Assembly (NCBI GenBank): GCA_030035585.1
Contig: CM057462.1
Span: forward strand, 95,563,234-95,627,233
Direction: 5' to 3'
Length of the DNA stretch: 64,000 nt
DNA from: Dugong dugon
Taxonomy: Eukaryota > Chordata > Mammalia > Sirenia > Dugongidae
The translations under genes and the position numbers were made by a program. Positions 21,013 through 31,841 of this stretch are shown one piece after another. Below the pieces are notes generated by a model, which had not been told where the DNA came from, searched no databases, and saw nothing but the letters and a program-made list of their open reading frames with translations. How positions within the stretch are numbered: the stretch's first letter is position 1; every line of letters begins with the position of its first letter.

Positions 21013-21714
21013 TGATCAAAGACTACAGCCTTCAGTATGGATTACACCTCAACATAAAGAAAACAAAAATCCTCACAACTGGACCAATAAGCAACATCAT
21101 AATAAATGGAGAAAAGATTGAAGTTGTCAAGGATTTCGTTTTACTTGGATCCACAGTCAGTGCCCATGGAAGCAGCAGTCAAGAAATCAAAGGAAGTACT
21201 GCATTGGGCAAATCTGCTGCAAAAGACCTCTTTCAAGTGTTAAAAAGCAAAGATGTCACTCTGAGGAGTAAGGTGCAGCTGATCCAAGCCATGGTATTTT
21301 CAATTGACTCGCATGCAAAAGCTGGACAATGAATAAGGAAGACCGAAGAAGAATTGATGCCTTTGAATTGTGGTGTTGGCAAAGAATATTGAGTATACCA
21401 CAGACTGCCAGAAGAACAAACAAATCTGTCTTGGAAGAAGTACAACCAGAATACTCCTTAGAAGCAAGGATGGTGAGACTCCATATCCCTTACTTTGAAC
21501 TTGTTATCAGGAGGGACTAGTCCCTGGAGAAGGACATCACTGTTAGTAAAGTAGAGGGTCAACGAAAAGAAGGAAGACCCTCAGCAAGATTGACTGACAT
21601 AGTGGCTGCAACATGGGCTCAAACATGGCAATGACTGTGAGGATGGTGCAAGACCAGGCAGTGTTTTGTTCTCTTGTGCATTGGGACCTACTCAACAGCA
21701 CCTAACAACAACAA
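21013..21714 (+). pseudogene. RTE-clade LINE, 5'-truncated copy
   Basis: About 700 bp of the 3' end of an RTE LINE ending in CACCTAACAACAACAA. It encodes the end of the reverse transcriptase (frame at 20961-21332, with YSLQYGLHLNIKKTKILTTG) and the C-terminal region (frame at 21329-21520, with DRRRIDAFELWCWQRILSIP and KSVLEEVQPE). The two frames are displaced, and further stops follow at about 21520. The YADD catalytic box lies upstream and is missing here. The C-terminal pattern resembles ruminant BovB, which supports the RTE clade. The left end and target duplication are not certain. Confidence 0.9.
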
Positions 21715-24634
21715 GAACTATCTCTTTGCCAGGGATATTGGGGCACCTTGTTACAGCCTTTCAAGGGTGGAAGTCTAGATTCTCCGTCTGGCCTTTGCTG
21801 GCGTGTGTGTGGGAGGGAGGCACAGGTTTTCTTTTGTTTTTGGTGATGGTTGGCTGAAGTAGAGCAATTATTGCCTAGAAGATTTCTGCCTTGCTAGGCT
21901 TCTCCTTTTCTGATACTTTGGCTAAAGATTGCAGGCTTTTTTGGTCTATATCCATTGGCTTTTCCAAGTTGCTGGCTTCTTCAGCTCCAGGTATGACATA
22001 TATAAGGGGGAAAAAAAAAAAAAACCACCTGGGAACTCCCCACTGTGTCATTCCTTGCGTCCGGATGTTCATAGCTGGTCTGACGTCTCCTTACGTTTCA
22101 GTCTTCTTTTGTTTGTTTTACACGTAATGCCCTGGGTTTTTAGTTGTACTTCCCAGGAAGAATAAGGAAAAGTATGTTTTCTTCATCTTCCCAGAAGTAA
22201 AAGTCTTTGTTTTTTTTTAATTATTATAAAAGATATACACACTCAGTAGCCAATATTGTTATTCATGTCAAGATCCCTGTTCTTGATCTTTTGTGGTTGT
22301 GAGATAAAGTAAAAGGAGATACTGATGAGTCCAAATAGCCAAATGGGATGGCACTCTTCTGGCTGATCTGTAAGATACAGAGTTTAACCAGGATTTACAT
22401 AGGACATGTGCTATCCCTCTTACCAGTCATGCTTCATAGACATCTACTAATTTTAACCCCTTTCTAAACACAATATTGAAATTGGGGAAACATATTCATA
22501 AGAGAAGGGATAAATCAGCTTTCCACTCCAATTGCTTCTGCATTTACATATCTTCCTTTGTGATGCTTTTTGTGTTGGAACCCTCTGTCCATAGGATTAG
22601 GCTCTTGATTTAACCCTGGAATAGCTAGGTCCCCAGACCCCCAGTGTTTAAGTGGAGATTCCCAAATACGCCTGATTCCAATTGATGTTAGTCTAACAAA
22701 TTCCGGAGAATCATCTAAGAATGAGACAACTATCCTGTATTATTAACCACGTTACCCCCACCGTAAAATAAGCCACCTCTTTCTTGTTCGACCCTTCATT
22801 GATCACTTACATTCAAGGCAAGGGAAATGGACATGAAGGAAACCAGAGAGGGAAGAAAGAAGGAAAGAATCCTTGTAAAATTCAGTGATTTTTGTATTTC
22901 ATTATTCTCCCAATAAAGGCACCTACTTCCTTTAACTTTTGCCTGAGAGCTCTATTGCCCACACATTTTGCTTTTAGATCTTCCTTTCATTAAAACAAGA
23001 CAATAACAACCACAGCAAAATCTTTGGGGTATTACTTCATCTGAATTATAATATTAACGCCTGAATTCACAAACAAAATCTGATAAAGTATTTATGACAG
23101 TATCATGCTCTATTTGTTATTTAGATCCTCTTGGTATTAACTTCAATTATTAAGCTTCCAAAGGGACTATGTTTCATTCTTTCACTAGGAAGACTGCTAG
23201 GAGACCGGCTTTTAATATCACTAGCTTTTAAAAAAAAAAAAAAAATCATGTTTTGTCCCCTTAAATTATTGGAGTGCAATAATAAAATAACATAATACTA
23301 TGCAAGTTCTGTGGCTTATCCCCCATGCTGTCCCTGTCTCACAGTAGAGTCACGTGAAAAATACTTCCCCCACCCTGTCCTTTAGTGTCTCCACCTGCAA
23401 AATGTGAAAATGTTAGAACCCCGCCCCCCTACTTCACTGAACTGTTGAAGAGAAAGTGGAGCAATGATGTTTCAATGTTCTGTGAAGGACAGTTTCATTA
23501 ATATGTAGGATTTGTCAATATTTGAGGCCAAATGACCCAAGGCAGAGATGTATTCAGTTTAATAGTATATGGAAACTTAATTTTTACAGTAAAATAAAAG
23601 AAGAAGAATTCATTGAAGAGTTAATTTTTCACCATTTCTACAGTCTTCCTTCCTAATTTTTCCATTTGACTCTGGATCTGTGATCTAGAAGGCTTTAAGT
23701 GCAGTTAACCTTCCCTAATTTCCCATACTCATTCTTACCTCCCTTTTGATTTCACATTTAATTCGTGTTTTATTCTTTGTAGGGCATTAGCAATAGATTT
23801 TCAGTTAAATGTTTCCTTAGAATGAACCAAAACTTTATTATCATTATTATCCTCTAAGTTTTTTAAATAAATGGAATAGGCTTCCTCCTTGGTTCTGGAA
23901 TTCGAAAGAGTATAATTTTGTAGAAATGTAGTAAAAGAGAAAAAATCCTTCTACCTAACACAAAGAACAGAAGCAGAACCTTACCTTCTTATTTTTCTCC
24001 CCAGCAGTAACACATAGTCCGGCTATAATCAATCTGAAATCATGTCTTATATTCTGTTTAGCATCTAAGTGTGTCAGCATTATTTTTCTTCACTTAGATT
24101 CCTAATACCTACATGGTAACATTTTTTGGTAGGGGTGGGAGAAAAGAGAAGGTGGAAGGTTTATGAATTTCTCATGACTGGAAAAAAACAGAATGAATTA
24201 GTTTAATGTTTACTGAATTTATTGAAAAGGTTAAGACAAGCTTATTTTAGATTTTGTTTTCTTAAATCATTTGGGCACAGAAATGGCCTCTGTCATTAAG
24301 TCTACTTTTTTGCCTTTCTCAAAACCAGACAAAACAAATTCCCTGAACAGTGGACTAGAAGGGCAAGAGTTCTTAAACCAAATTCAACCTGTTGGCCTTT
24401 CTAGACCACAGATTCCATGAAGATGAGTTTTCCCTGGGGCTCTTGAGCTTGTGATGGGACTTAATACCTCCCCACGATCTAGCCCCAAAGGATGCCAGGG
24501 ATGAAAACGCAAACACCGGTGAAAAACACTCCCCTGATTAGCATCTTTTTATGTCTAATGCTCCCTGAAGGTCAAAGAAGCGAGGGTGTTTGACAACACA
24601 TTTCTGAAACATTGTGTGCAATCAAAGACTTTTT
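21715..24634. other. 2.9 kb with no recognised gene or repeat
   Basis: Low-copy looking sequence. Homopolymer A runs at 22008-22023 and 23229-23245. Short frames show no domain. This is the longest stretch that I cannot assign to any repeat, so conserved non-coding sequence would be worth testing here. Confidence 0.4.
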
Positions 24635-25085
24635 TAATACAATTTATTTTTAAAAGAAGTTTTAGGTTTACAGAAAAATTGTGCCAAAAGTGCAAAGAGT
24701 TCCCGTATGCCCACCTCTCCCTGCACAGTTTTCTCCTATTATTAACAACTTGCATTTATGTGGTACATTTGTTACAACCGATGAACCAATATTGATACAT
24801 AATTACTAACTGAAGTTCATAATATACTCTTTGTTTGGTGCCCTTATATGAATTTTGACAAATGCGTCATGTCATGTGTTTACTATTACCGTATCATACA
24901 GAATAGTTTCACCCACTAAAAATGCCCTGGGCTCCACCTATTTAACCCTCTTTCCCCTCCCCACCAAACCTCTGGCAACTTCTGATCTTTTTTACTGTCT
25001 TATAAGTCTTACCTTTTCTAAAATACTGTATAGTTGAAGTCATACAGTATGTTGCTTTTTTAGCCTGACTTTTTAGTGAAGAAAT
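24635..25085 (-). mobile_element. Old L1M 3' end
   Basis: Antisense L1M 3' UTR: TTTAGGTTTACAGAAAAATT, GAGTTCCCGTATGCCCACCT, TGGTACATTTGTTACAACCG, ATGAACCAATATTGATACAT and CCTCTGGCAACTTCTGATCT, then GAAGTCATACAGTATGTTGC. The order is as in other placental L1M ends. Confidence 0.85.
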
Positions 25086-25198
25086 TTTTAAGTAATCCTT
25101 TTTCGAGCTCATGGGAATGGCTGGCTGTTTAAATTCTCCATGTCCAGAAAAATTTCATTTCTTCTCTCTCAGAATATCAAGGTCCTACCTAGTCCTTT

Positions 25199-25342
25199 CA
25201 GGAAAAAGATGTAGCAATGTGCTTCTGTAAAGATTACAGCCTTGGAAACCCTATGGGGCAGTTCTACTCTGTCCTATAGAGTCACTATGAGTTGGAATCG
25301 ACTTGACAGCAATGAGTCTGGGTTTTTTTGTTTCTCTGTTTT
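25199..25342 (+). mobile_element. AfroSINE, 5'-truncated long form
   Basis: Begins abruptly at CAGGAAAAAGATGTAGCAAT and continues TTACAGCCTTGGAAACCCTA to the tail TGAGTTGGAATCGACTTGAC and a GGGTTTTTTTG end. TSD TACCTAGTCCTTT at 25186-25198 and, with one mismatch, at 25343-25355. The target duplication shows the truncation is original and not a later deletion. The truncation point equals that of the copy at 46429. Confidence 0.88.
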
Positions 25343-25355
25343 TACCTAGTTCTTT

Positions 25356-27554
25356 AGGCCTAGCGTACGTCTTTTCTCTTCTATGAAACTATTGTCCAGT
25401 GTCTCATAAAATTTTTATTATAATGCTTTGCATTCTCTGTTTCTTGTGTGTAAATTTTGTTCCTCATTGAGCTTTTTAATTCCTTGGTCACCGGGTTAGA
25501 TTAAGGTTTCAAGCAACCCTAGGTACTGAAAAGATTTTGGTACCACCACCACATCTACTTAAAAATAAAAATGATCTTATTCAGTCATATAAATATAAGG
25601 CTATCAGATTTCAAAAATTTCCTTACTTGTTTTGGGACATAGTCTTTAAAAATTTACCCCATTTTTAGTGCTCTAAGCAAATGCATGGCCTATTGGGTAA
25701 TCCTGTCCTGTTTGAAGAAAAAACAAATATTGCCCTCTTTATGTTCCCAGGAATAATTGAATCAATATTCTGCCAACATCTGTTTTATTGATTAATGAAG
25801 TCCTGTTGTAAATCTCTATAAATTGAAGGACACATAAGAAAATAATTATCATCTGAATTATTATTTTTATACATGTGGATTCTATCAGAATTTCTTAAAG
25901 TGAGGAATACATGTATATTTCCATATCTGCTGCCAGCTGCCCACTTGTCCTCCTTTTCAAACTGTCCCAATAAAAAAACCACTCTCATTAATGTTTCTGC
26001 ATTAGTGAGTAATATAAAATTGCTAAATATTTCCTAGGGGCAACGGAGACATTTTTATATCATGCACCCACAATAAAGTTGAAATCTGTGTTCATTGATT
26101 TTCTCAAAAATTGAGCATTAGCCATATTACTTTGGGGGGGAGAAGGAGTCTCTGACCCTTCTGTATCCCACAGCCTCCCTTCACTTTCTAAATTTGATAT
26201 CAAACTCCTGAAGCATCTTATTAAATCATTTTCCCTGCAATGCCAGATTCCTCCTTACAAGGAATCTTGTACCAACTGTGAAATAATAAAAGGTTCTCAC
26301 ATAGTTGTACCTACCTTGTTTAGGCCAAGAATATGATTCTTAGCAGACTCACCATAAGCCTGCGGCAACGATCATGTCTAGGTGGACACAGAGGCATCCT
26401 GACCCCCATTTTGATCCAGTTCCTCCTTTTGCCAGTTCTGTTCACTTTTCACATGGGTTGTTGGGGTCATTTGGCTCATGGCCCTCATTACTGCATGTGG
26501 TTGATTAGCTACATGGTTCCCTTATAATATTCTCTTCTAATCAGTAAATTAGAATGCTAGTGTGAGCTATAAAGAACAATGAATTTCACTTGAGGCCAAA
26601 AGCAGACCCAGCTGTGACCCAGTTCTGTTCCTTATTTTGCAATGCAACTGTCAACTTTTTTTTTTTCAATCCCTGATGTGCTTTGGTTTCCTCATCAAAT
26701 AAGGGTAAGAGATGCCAACATATTTTAAAGAATTTTTGTCTAATAGCATTCTTGAATTAAAAAATAGAACAAATATTCTGATAAACTTTGCAAGCTTCTT
26801 AACAAGTAACATTATGAGAGGTGAAATAAAAGAATTTTATTCATGCCTGCCTAATAACAAGAGTGTTTTTCTTTTCTCACAACTTAAAGCTGTAAAGTGC
26901 AATGTGAGTAAAAATTTAGAAAATTGAAACTACTTTGAAACCTATCAAATCTAGAAGTGAGAATAAAGCTTATTCGTGGGATGATCTAATGGGAATAAAC
27001 AACATATGTGAAAGAGAAAAATAGGAACATTATTATTTATTTATTTTGCTTAATTGTAGAGGTTTGTACATATCTAAAACTCTTAAAACTTACATAGTCC
27101 TCAAAATTTCTTTCTACTCCATTGTATGTCTCCCTGAGAAACTAGTTCCAATCTGTTTAATCTATTGTTATTGACATAAATGTAATTTGTCACTGTGTAG
27201 ACCCTAAAAAAAAATAATCAGAGCAAATTTTTTTTCAGTAACTTTATCGCTGTGATACGACCTGTGTGTGGTTTGCTAGTGTGAGGAAAGGTGTAAATTA
27301 GGTAGGCTGATTCACAACCAGGCAAAATGGCTTCAAGAAACTTACTTGAGTCTCCATTTCCAGGTCTGGTCTTTAACTTTGGGAGTCCAGGCACTTGATT
27401 TTTTCAGTGCTCAGATATGAATAGGCTCTGGGAACCTGGGCCCAGAACCAGAGAGAAAGCATAACTACGTTTTATTAACTTACAATGAGAGAGAAAAGGC
27501 CAAAGAGGAAGAAAGGCAGTGTAGACAGAAACCAAGCACTTCTCTTTATTAACT
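25356..27554. other. 2.2 kb with no recognised gene or repeat
   Basis: AT-rich, with only short chance frames. No splice-bounded conserved frame is apparent. Confidence 0.4.
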
Positions 27555-27668
27555 TGGGTGGTTTCCTCAGTGCTCACCTGTGAATGAGGATAATAATAGG
27601 ACTCAGCTTCATAGGATTGTGTGAGAATGAATAAGATAACATATATAAAGTACATTAGCACCGGGCTT
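27555..27668 (+). mobile_element. MIR SINE, 3' half
   Basis: CTGTGAATGAGGATAATAAT, AGGACTCAGCTTCATAGGAT, then TGTGTGAGAATGAATAAGAT and AAAGTACATTAGCACC match the 3' half of MIR in sense. Confidence 0.7.
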
Positions 27669-27907
27669 TTTACTTTCTAAACACTTAAATGCAAACAGAA
27701 GGGGGAAACTTTTAGGTCGTTTGGCGAGAGCTTTCTCTCTCAGAATGAGATGTTTTATTGTGTGTAGAGGCAGAATAAAAAGGAATCAGAGGATTGTATT
27801 GAAGGAGTTTCTGGTGTGAGGCATCCTTTCGCACTACAGAGATAAATTTGCCAATGTAACCCTGTTTACTTGGTGTTTCTTGCTTGAACAATGCTAGAGA
27901 CACATTT

Positions 27908-28107
27908 AAAAAAAAAAAAAAAAAAACAGTCTTAATGGAGTTGATTCCAACTCATGGTGATCCAGTGTATGTCAGAGTAGAGCTGTGCTCTATAGGGTTT
28001 TCAGTGGCTGATTTTTTAGAAGTGGATTACCAGGCCTTTCTTCCGTGGTGCATCCTCCTTTTGGTTAGAAGCCAAATACATTAACCATTTGCACTACCAT
28101 GGAGTTC
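27908..28107 (-). mobile_element. AfroSINE, type B
   Basis: Antisense copy that starts with an A-run (27908-27926): GAGTTGATTCCAACTCATGG, ATAGGGTTTTCAGTGGCTGA, AAGTGGATTACCAGGCCTTT and TAACCATTTGCACTACCATG. TSD close to AGAGACACATTT (27897-27907) and AGAGGCACACTT (28108-28119), imperfect. No feature is seen from 28120 to 28389. Confidence 0.87.
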
Positions 28108-28389
28108 AGAGGCACACTTATCACATTTGTTTTTCTAAATATTGTTCTTATATACTTCATAGTGGTCATTGACTTTTCAGTTGACACAATCTTTCTTTAG
28201 CTTTGTTAATGCTGCTGGTGACAAGTATCTGGCACAGATGCGGCAATTTCTCCTTCAGTGCCTATGGCAGATGTCACAAATGGACTAGGTTTTCTTTCCT
28301 GCTGAGCCTAGATTTACCCTCTGAATTCTCAACACTCCCTGCCAGGCACCACTACCAATTGCTCATAATTTTTCATGGACGTGAAATAT

Positions 28390-28633
28390 CAGTTGATCCT
28401 CATTATTGCGAACTGGCCTAGTGGCTGAAATTTATTTTTAGCCTCAAAACCAATACTCATGGCACTTTTGTGGTCATTCCCGAACACGCACATGCGCAAC
28501 GCTGCCAAAAACTTGAGTCATTTGACATGACAAGTTCCCCACTGAGGTCAGATAAGGCTGGTTCGTATTCACTAATTCAGTGTTCATGGTGGCTTTATAG
28601 ACCCTAACTACTAAAAATCACAAGAATGAACTG
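28390..28633. mobile_element. Tigger-like MITE
   Basis: Starts CAGTTGATCCTCATTATTGC and ends AAAATCACAAGAATGAACTG, so the termini are inverted (CAGTTGATCCT against CAGTTCATTCT). A TA follows the right end (28634-28635). Internal phrases AAACCAATACTCATGGCACT and CCCCACTGAGGTCAGATAAG resemble an internally deleted pogo/Tigger-type element of placental mammals. No coding capacity. Confidence 0.7.
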
Positions 28634-28914
28634 TATTTGCCATCCTGGGAATAGGCCACAGATGAAGTCATTTGTCCCTGCTTTTACTTTTAAAGACATT
28701 TCTCATCCCTGATCAAGTGTTCACAGTTCTAAGGGATCTTAGGACACCTCCAAAACCTCCCATAACCTCAAAAAATATGCAAGGACAAAGATAAAATTCA
28801 TCTTGGTGAACTCCTGTGTTCCACTGGTAGGTTTTGTACACATAAAGGAGTTTGTACTTTTGGGATTTCCATTTATGGGCTTTCCTAATCTTTTCATAAA
28901 ATTTACAGTAAGGG

Positions 28915-30418
28915 TGAATGGTTAAACAAACTGTTTTATGGAATCTATGCCATGGAATACTGCTTGGCAATAAACAGGGACAAACTAACAATACACACTC
29001 CAACCTGGATGGATCTCAAGGGAATTATGCTTCATGAAAAAAAGAAATTTCAAAATGTTGTATACCATATGATGCATGGTTTAAAGTCAGGAAAGATGTA
29101 CGTCAGGGTTGTATCCTTTCACCATACCTATTCAATCTGTATGCTGAGCAAATAATCTGAGAAGCTGGACTATATGAAGAAGAACGGGGCATCAGGATTG
29201 GAAGAAGACTCATTAGCAACCTGTGATATGCTGAAAGTGAAGAGGACTTGGAAGTACTTACTGATGAAGATCAAAGACTACAGCCTTCAGTATGGATTAC
29301 ACCTCAACATAAAGCAAACAAAAATCCTCACAACTGGACCAATAAGCAGCATCGTGATAAATGGAGAAGAGATTGAGGTTGTCCAGGATTTCATTTTACT
29401 TGGATCCAAAATCAACACCCATGGAAGCAGCAGTCAAGAAATCAAAAGACGCGTTGCATTGGGCGAATCTGCTGCCAAAAGACCTCTTTAAAGTGTTGAA
29501 AACCAAAGATGTCACCTTGAGGACTAAGGTTTGCCTGACCCAAGCTATGGTATTTTCAATTGCCTCACATGCCTGTGAAAGCTGAAAGATGAATAAGGAA
29601 GATCGAAGAACTGACGCCTTTGAATTGTGATATTGGCGAAGAATATTGAACATACCATGGACTGCCAAAAGAAGGAACAAAATCTGTCTTGGAAGAAGTA
29701 CAACCAGAATGATCCTTAGAAGCAAGGATGGTGAGACTTTGTCAGTCCCTGGAGAAGGACATCATGCTTGGTAAAACAGAGGGCCAGCGAAAAAGAGGAA
29801 GACCCTCAATGAGATGGATTGACACAGTGGCTGCAACAATGGGTTCAAGCACAGCAACAATTGTGAGGATGGCACAGGACCAGACAGTGGTTGTTCTGTT
29901 GTGCATAGGGTCGCTATGAGTGGGAACCGACTTGATGGCACCTAACAACAACAACAACAACATATGATGCCATTATATAATATTCTTGAAATGACACAAT
30001 TCCAGAGATGGAGAACAGGTTAGTGATTGCTGGGAGTTAAGGAGAGGGGAGGGAAGGATATTGCTGTGGCTGTAAAAAGGTAATGCAAGGGATCCCTGCA
30101 ATGGAACTGTTTTGTATCTTTACTGTGTTGACTGTGGTGGTGGTCAGAAGAATCTACATATTGTGAGAACATTGCATAAAACTAAATAAAACACACACAT
30201 ACACACACACACACAAGTGAGTATAAAAGTGGTGAAATCTGTGTGGGAGAGTGAATTGTATGAACGTCAATTTCCTGGTTGTGATATTGTACTATAGGTA
30301 CATGTGCAAGATGTTATCATTGGGGAAAACTGAGTAAAAAGTATACAGAATCTTTCTTTATTATTTCTTATAACTGCATGTGAATCTATAATCATCTCAA
30401 AATAAAAAGTTTTAAAAA
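28915..30418 (+). mobile_element. Old L1M 3' end, split by an RTE insertion
   Basis: Sense-strand L1M: CCATGGAATACTGCTTGGCA, CAACCTGGATGGATCTCAAG, then after the RTE TTCTTGAAATGACACAATTC, AGAGATGGAGAACAGGTTAG, TCAATTTCCTGGTTGTGATA and the final TCATCTCAAAATAAAAAGTT. The element continues exactly across the RTE target site, so the RTE came later. It contains an (AC)n run at 30189-30214. Confidence 0.9.
29076..29960 (+). pseudogene. RTE-clade LINE with perfect 10-bp TSD
   Basis: 885 bp, 5'-truncated, ending CACCTAACAACAACAACAAC. A perfect target duplication, CATATGATGC, lies at 29066-29075 and 29961-29970. The insert starts in the middle of the reverse transcriptase (GTACGTCAGGGTTGTATCC encodes the RQGC-L motif region). 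Around 29222-29236 the copy runs straight from the codons before YADD into AESEED-like codons. Compared with the copy at 62.3 kb, about 20 bp are missing, including the catalytic YADD box. Frames at 29174-29491 and 29728-29919 carry the YSLQYGLHLNI and EKDIMLGKTEGQRKRGRPS motifs. Not functional. Confidence 0.95.
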
Positions 30419-30589
30419 GATCTGTAACAACTGCCTCTTGTAGCAGTTAAGTATAAAATAAAGGGAATGATTCCTTCAAATTAGTATGAGAGAATGCTGC
30501 TCAGATGTTTTCAAACTTAAAGTGACTGTTATTAACATTTCCTATTCTGGACAGAGCTGGAGAAGGATGTAGAACATAATTCTAACACA

Positions 30590-31165
30590 CACACCCCCAA
30601 AAAAGACCAGATTTACTGGCCTGACAGAGACTGGAGAAAGCTCGAGAGTATGGCCCCCAGACACCCTTTTAGCTCAGTGGTGAAGTCACTTCCAAGGTTC
30701 ACCGTTCAGCTGGGGATTGGACAGCCCCATAAAACAAATCGGGACTAAGGAGGCACAGCAGTCCAGGGACAGGGACTAGAAGGCAGAAGGGGACAGGAAA
30801 GCTGGTGATAGGGAACCCAAGGTTGAGTAAGGACAGTGTTGACATGTAGTGGGGTTGTGAACCATTTTCATAGGGTAGCATGTGTGCTAACTGTTTGATG
30901 AGAAACTATTTTGTTCTGTAAACCTTCATCTAAAGTCAGAATAGCAGCACAACTGGAAGAACATAATCGATGTCACTGAACTGTGCATGCAGAAATCTTT
31001 GAAATGGTGTATCTTTGGCTATGTATATTTTCGCCAAAAAAAAAAAGGTTGAGAAGGGAGACAGTTGACATGTTAACCAGTGTCATAAAACAATATGCGT
31101 ACTGTTTAATGAGAAACTTTTGTTCTGTAAACCTTTGTCTAAAGTACAATAAAAAAAAGAAAAAT
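30590..31165 (+). mobile_element. Non-LTR 3'-end element with internal duplication, L1-like tail
   Basis: Starts near CAGATTTACTGGCCTGACAG and ends TCTAAAGTACAATAAAAAAA. The last bases match the L1_LA 3' terminus seen at 56271-56290 (sense CTTTAAGTGAAAG is adjacent to ACTTAAAGTACAATAAAA), so it may be another L1 3' UTR lineage or an L1-tailed non-autonomous element. The block GTTGAGAAGGGAGACAGTTG to the tail (31048-31160) repeats, imperfectly, the block at 30820-30935. I am not sure of the family. Confidence 0.45.
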
Positions 31166-31376
31166 ATTTCCTAATATTTCTACTTTGGGGACTGTTCCCA
31201 AGGATGTGTTTGCTCCTTCATCTGGCTTGAGTCGTATATAGTAGAAAGTCAGTTTATCTAGCATTCTGTCAGTCTGAGAACCTTATTTTAAAATTCAGGA
31301 TTATATTGTTTTGTACTTATCTGTTTTATTTTTAATGTTAGACAGTAAACCAAGTAAGCAAAAATGAGATCTGGCT

Positions 31377-31397
31377 CCCCCCCCCCCCCCCCCCCCC
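31377..31397. repeat. Pure C run of 21 bases
   Basis: Twenty-one consecutive C on the + strand (G on the minus strand), flanked by GATCTGGCT and GCTTAAAAAATG. Such a run can form a G-quadruplex or i-motif and is prone to sequencing error, so the length is uncertain. Confidence 0.9.
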
Positions 31398-31663
31398 GCT
31401 TAAAAAATGAGAGAGGGGAGTTTTCTAGAATACTTTATATTTCAGCAAGAGATGGCAAAAATGCGACGTGTATGTTACCAGTCTCCATCCTGAGTCTATG
31501 GCAGACATTATTAGTCAATTGTGGCACTTTTCCATCCCTTAGAAACCTGAACATTTCCTTAGAATCCTTCATCACACGACACTTCAGGTAGCCATTACCA
31601 GTAAGTTGCCTTTGACACAAGATGGAGCCCCAGAGTCAGAATTTGTGATGCCCTCATGTTGAG

Positions 31664-31833
31664 ACCTGGTGGTGCAGTGATTTAGAGCTTGGCTGCTAAC
31701 CAAAAGGTCGGCAGTTCGAATCCACCAGCCCTCCTGGGAAACCCTATGGGGCAATTCTATTCTGTCCTGTAGGGTCACTATGAGTACGGTTGCTGTAAGT
31801 TGCAACTGACTGGATGGCAAGGTTTTTTTTTTA
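31664..31833 (+). mobile_element. AfroSINE, short form
   Basis: GAGACCTGGTGGTGCAGTGA, AACCAAAAGGTCGGCAGTTC, GAATCCACCAGCCCTCCTGG and TATGGGGCAATTCTATTCTG, then TGACTGGATGGCAAGG and a T-run. It lacks the GGGAGAAAGATG block. TSD ATGTTGAG at 31656-31663 and 31834-31841 (8 bp perfect). Confidence 0.9.
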
Positions 31834-31841
31834 ATGTTGAG

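Noticed and set aside
29396-29725. A 109-codon minus-strand frame inside the RTE copy.
   Set aside because: Antisense of RTE coding sequence. Similar frames recur at 36410-36676 (−) and 61772-62086 (+), also opposite RTE.
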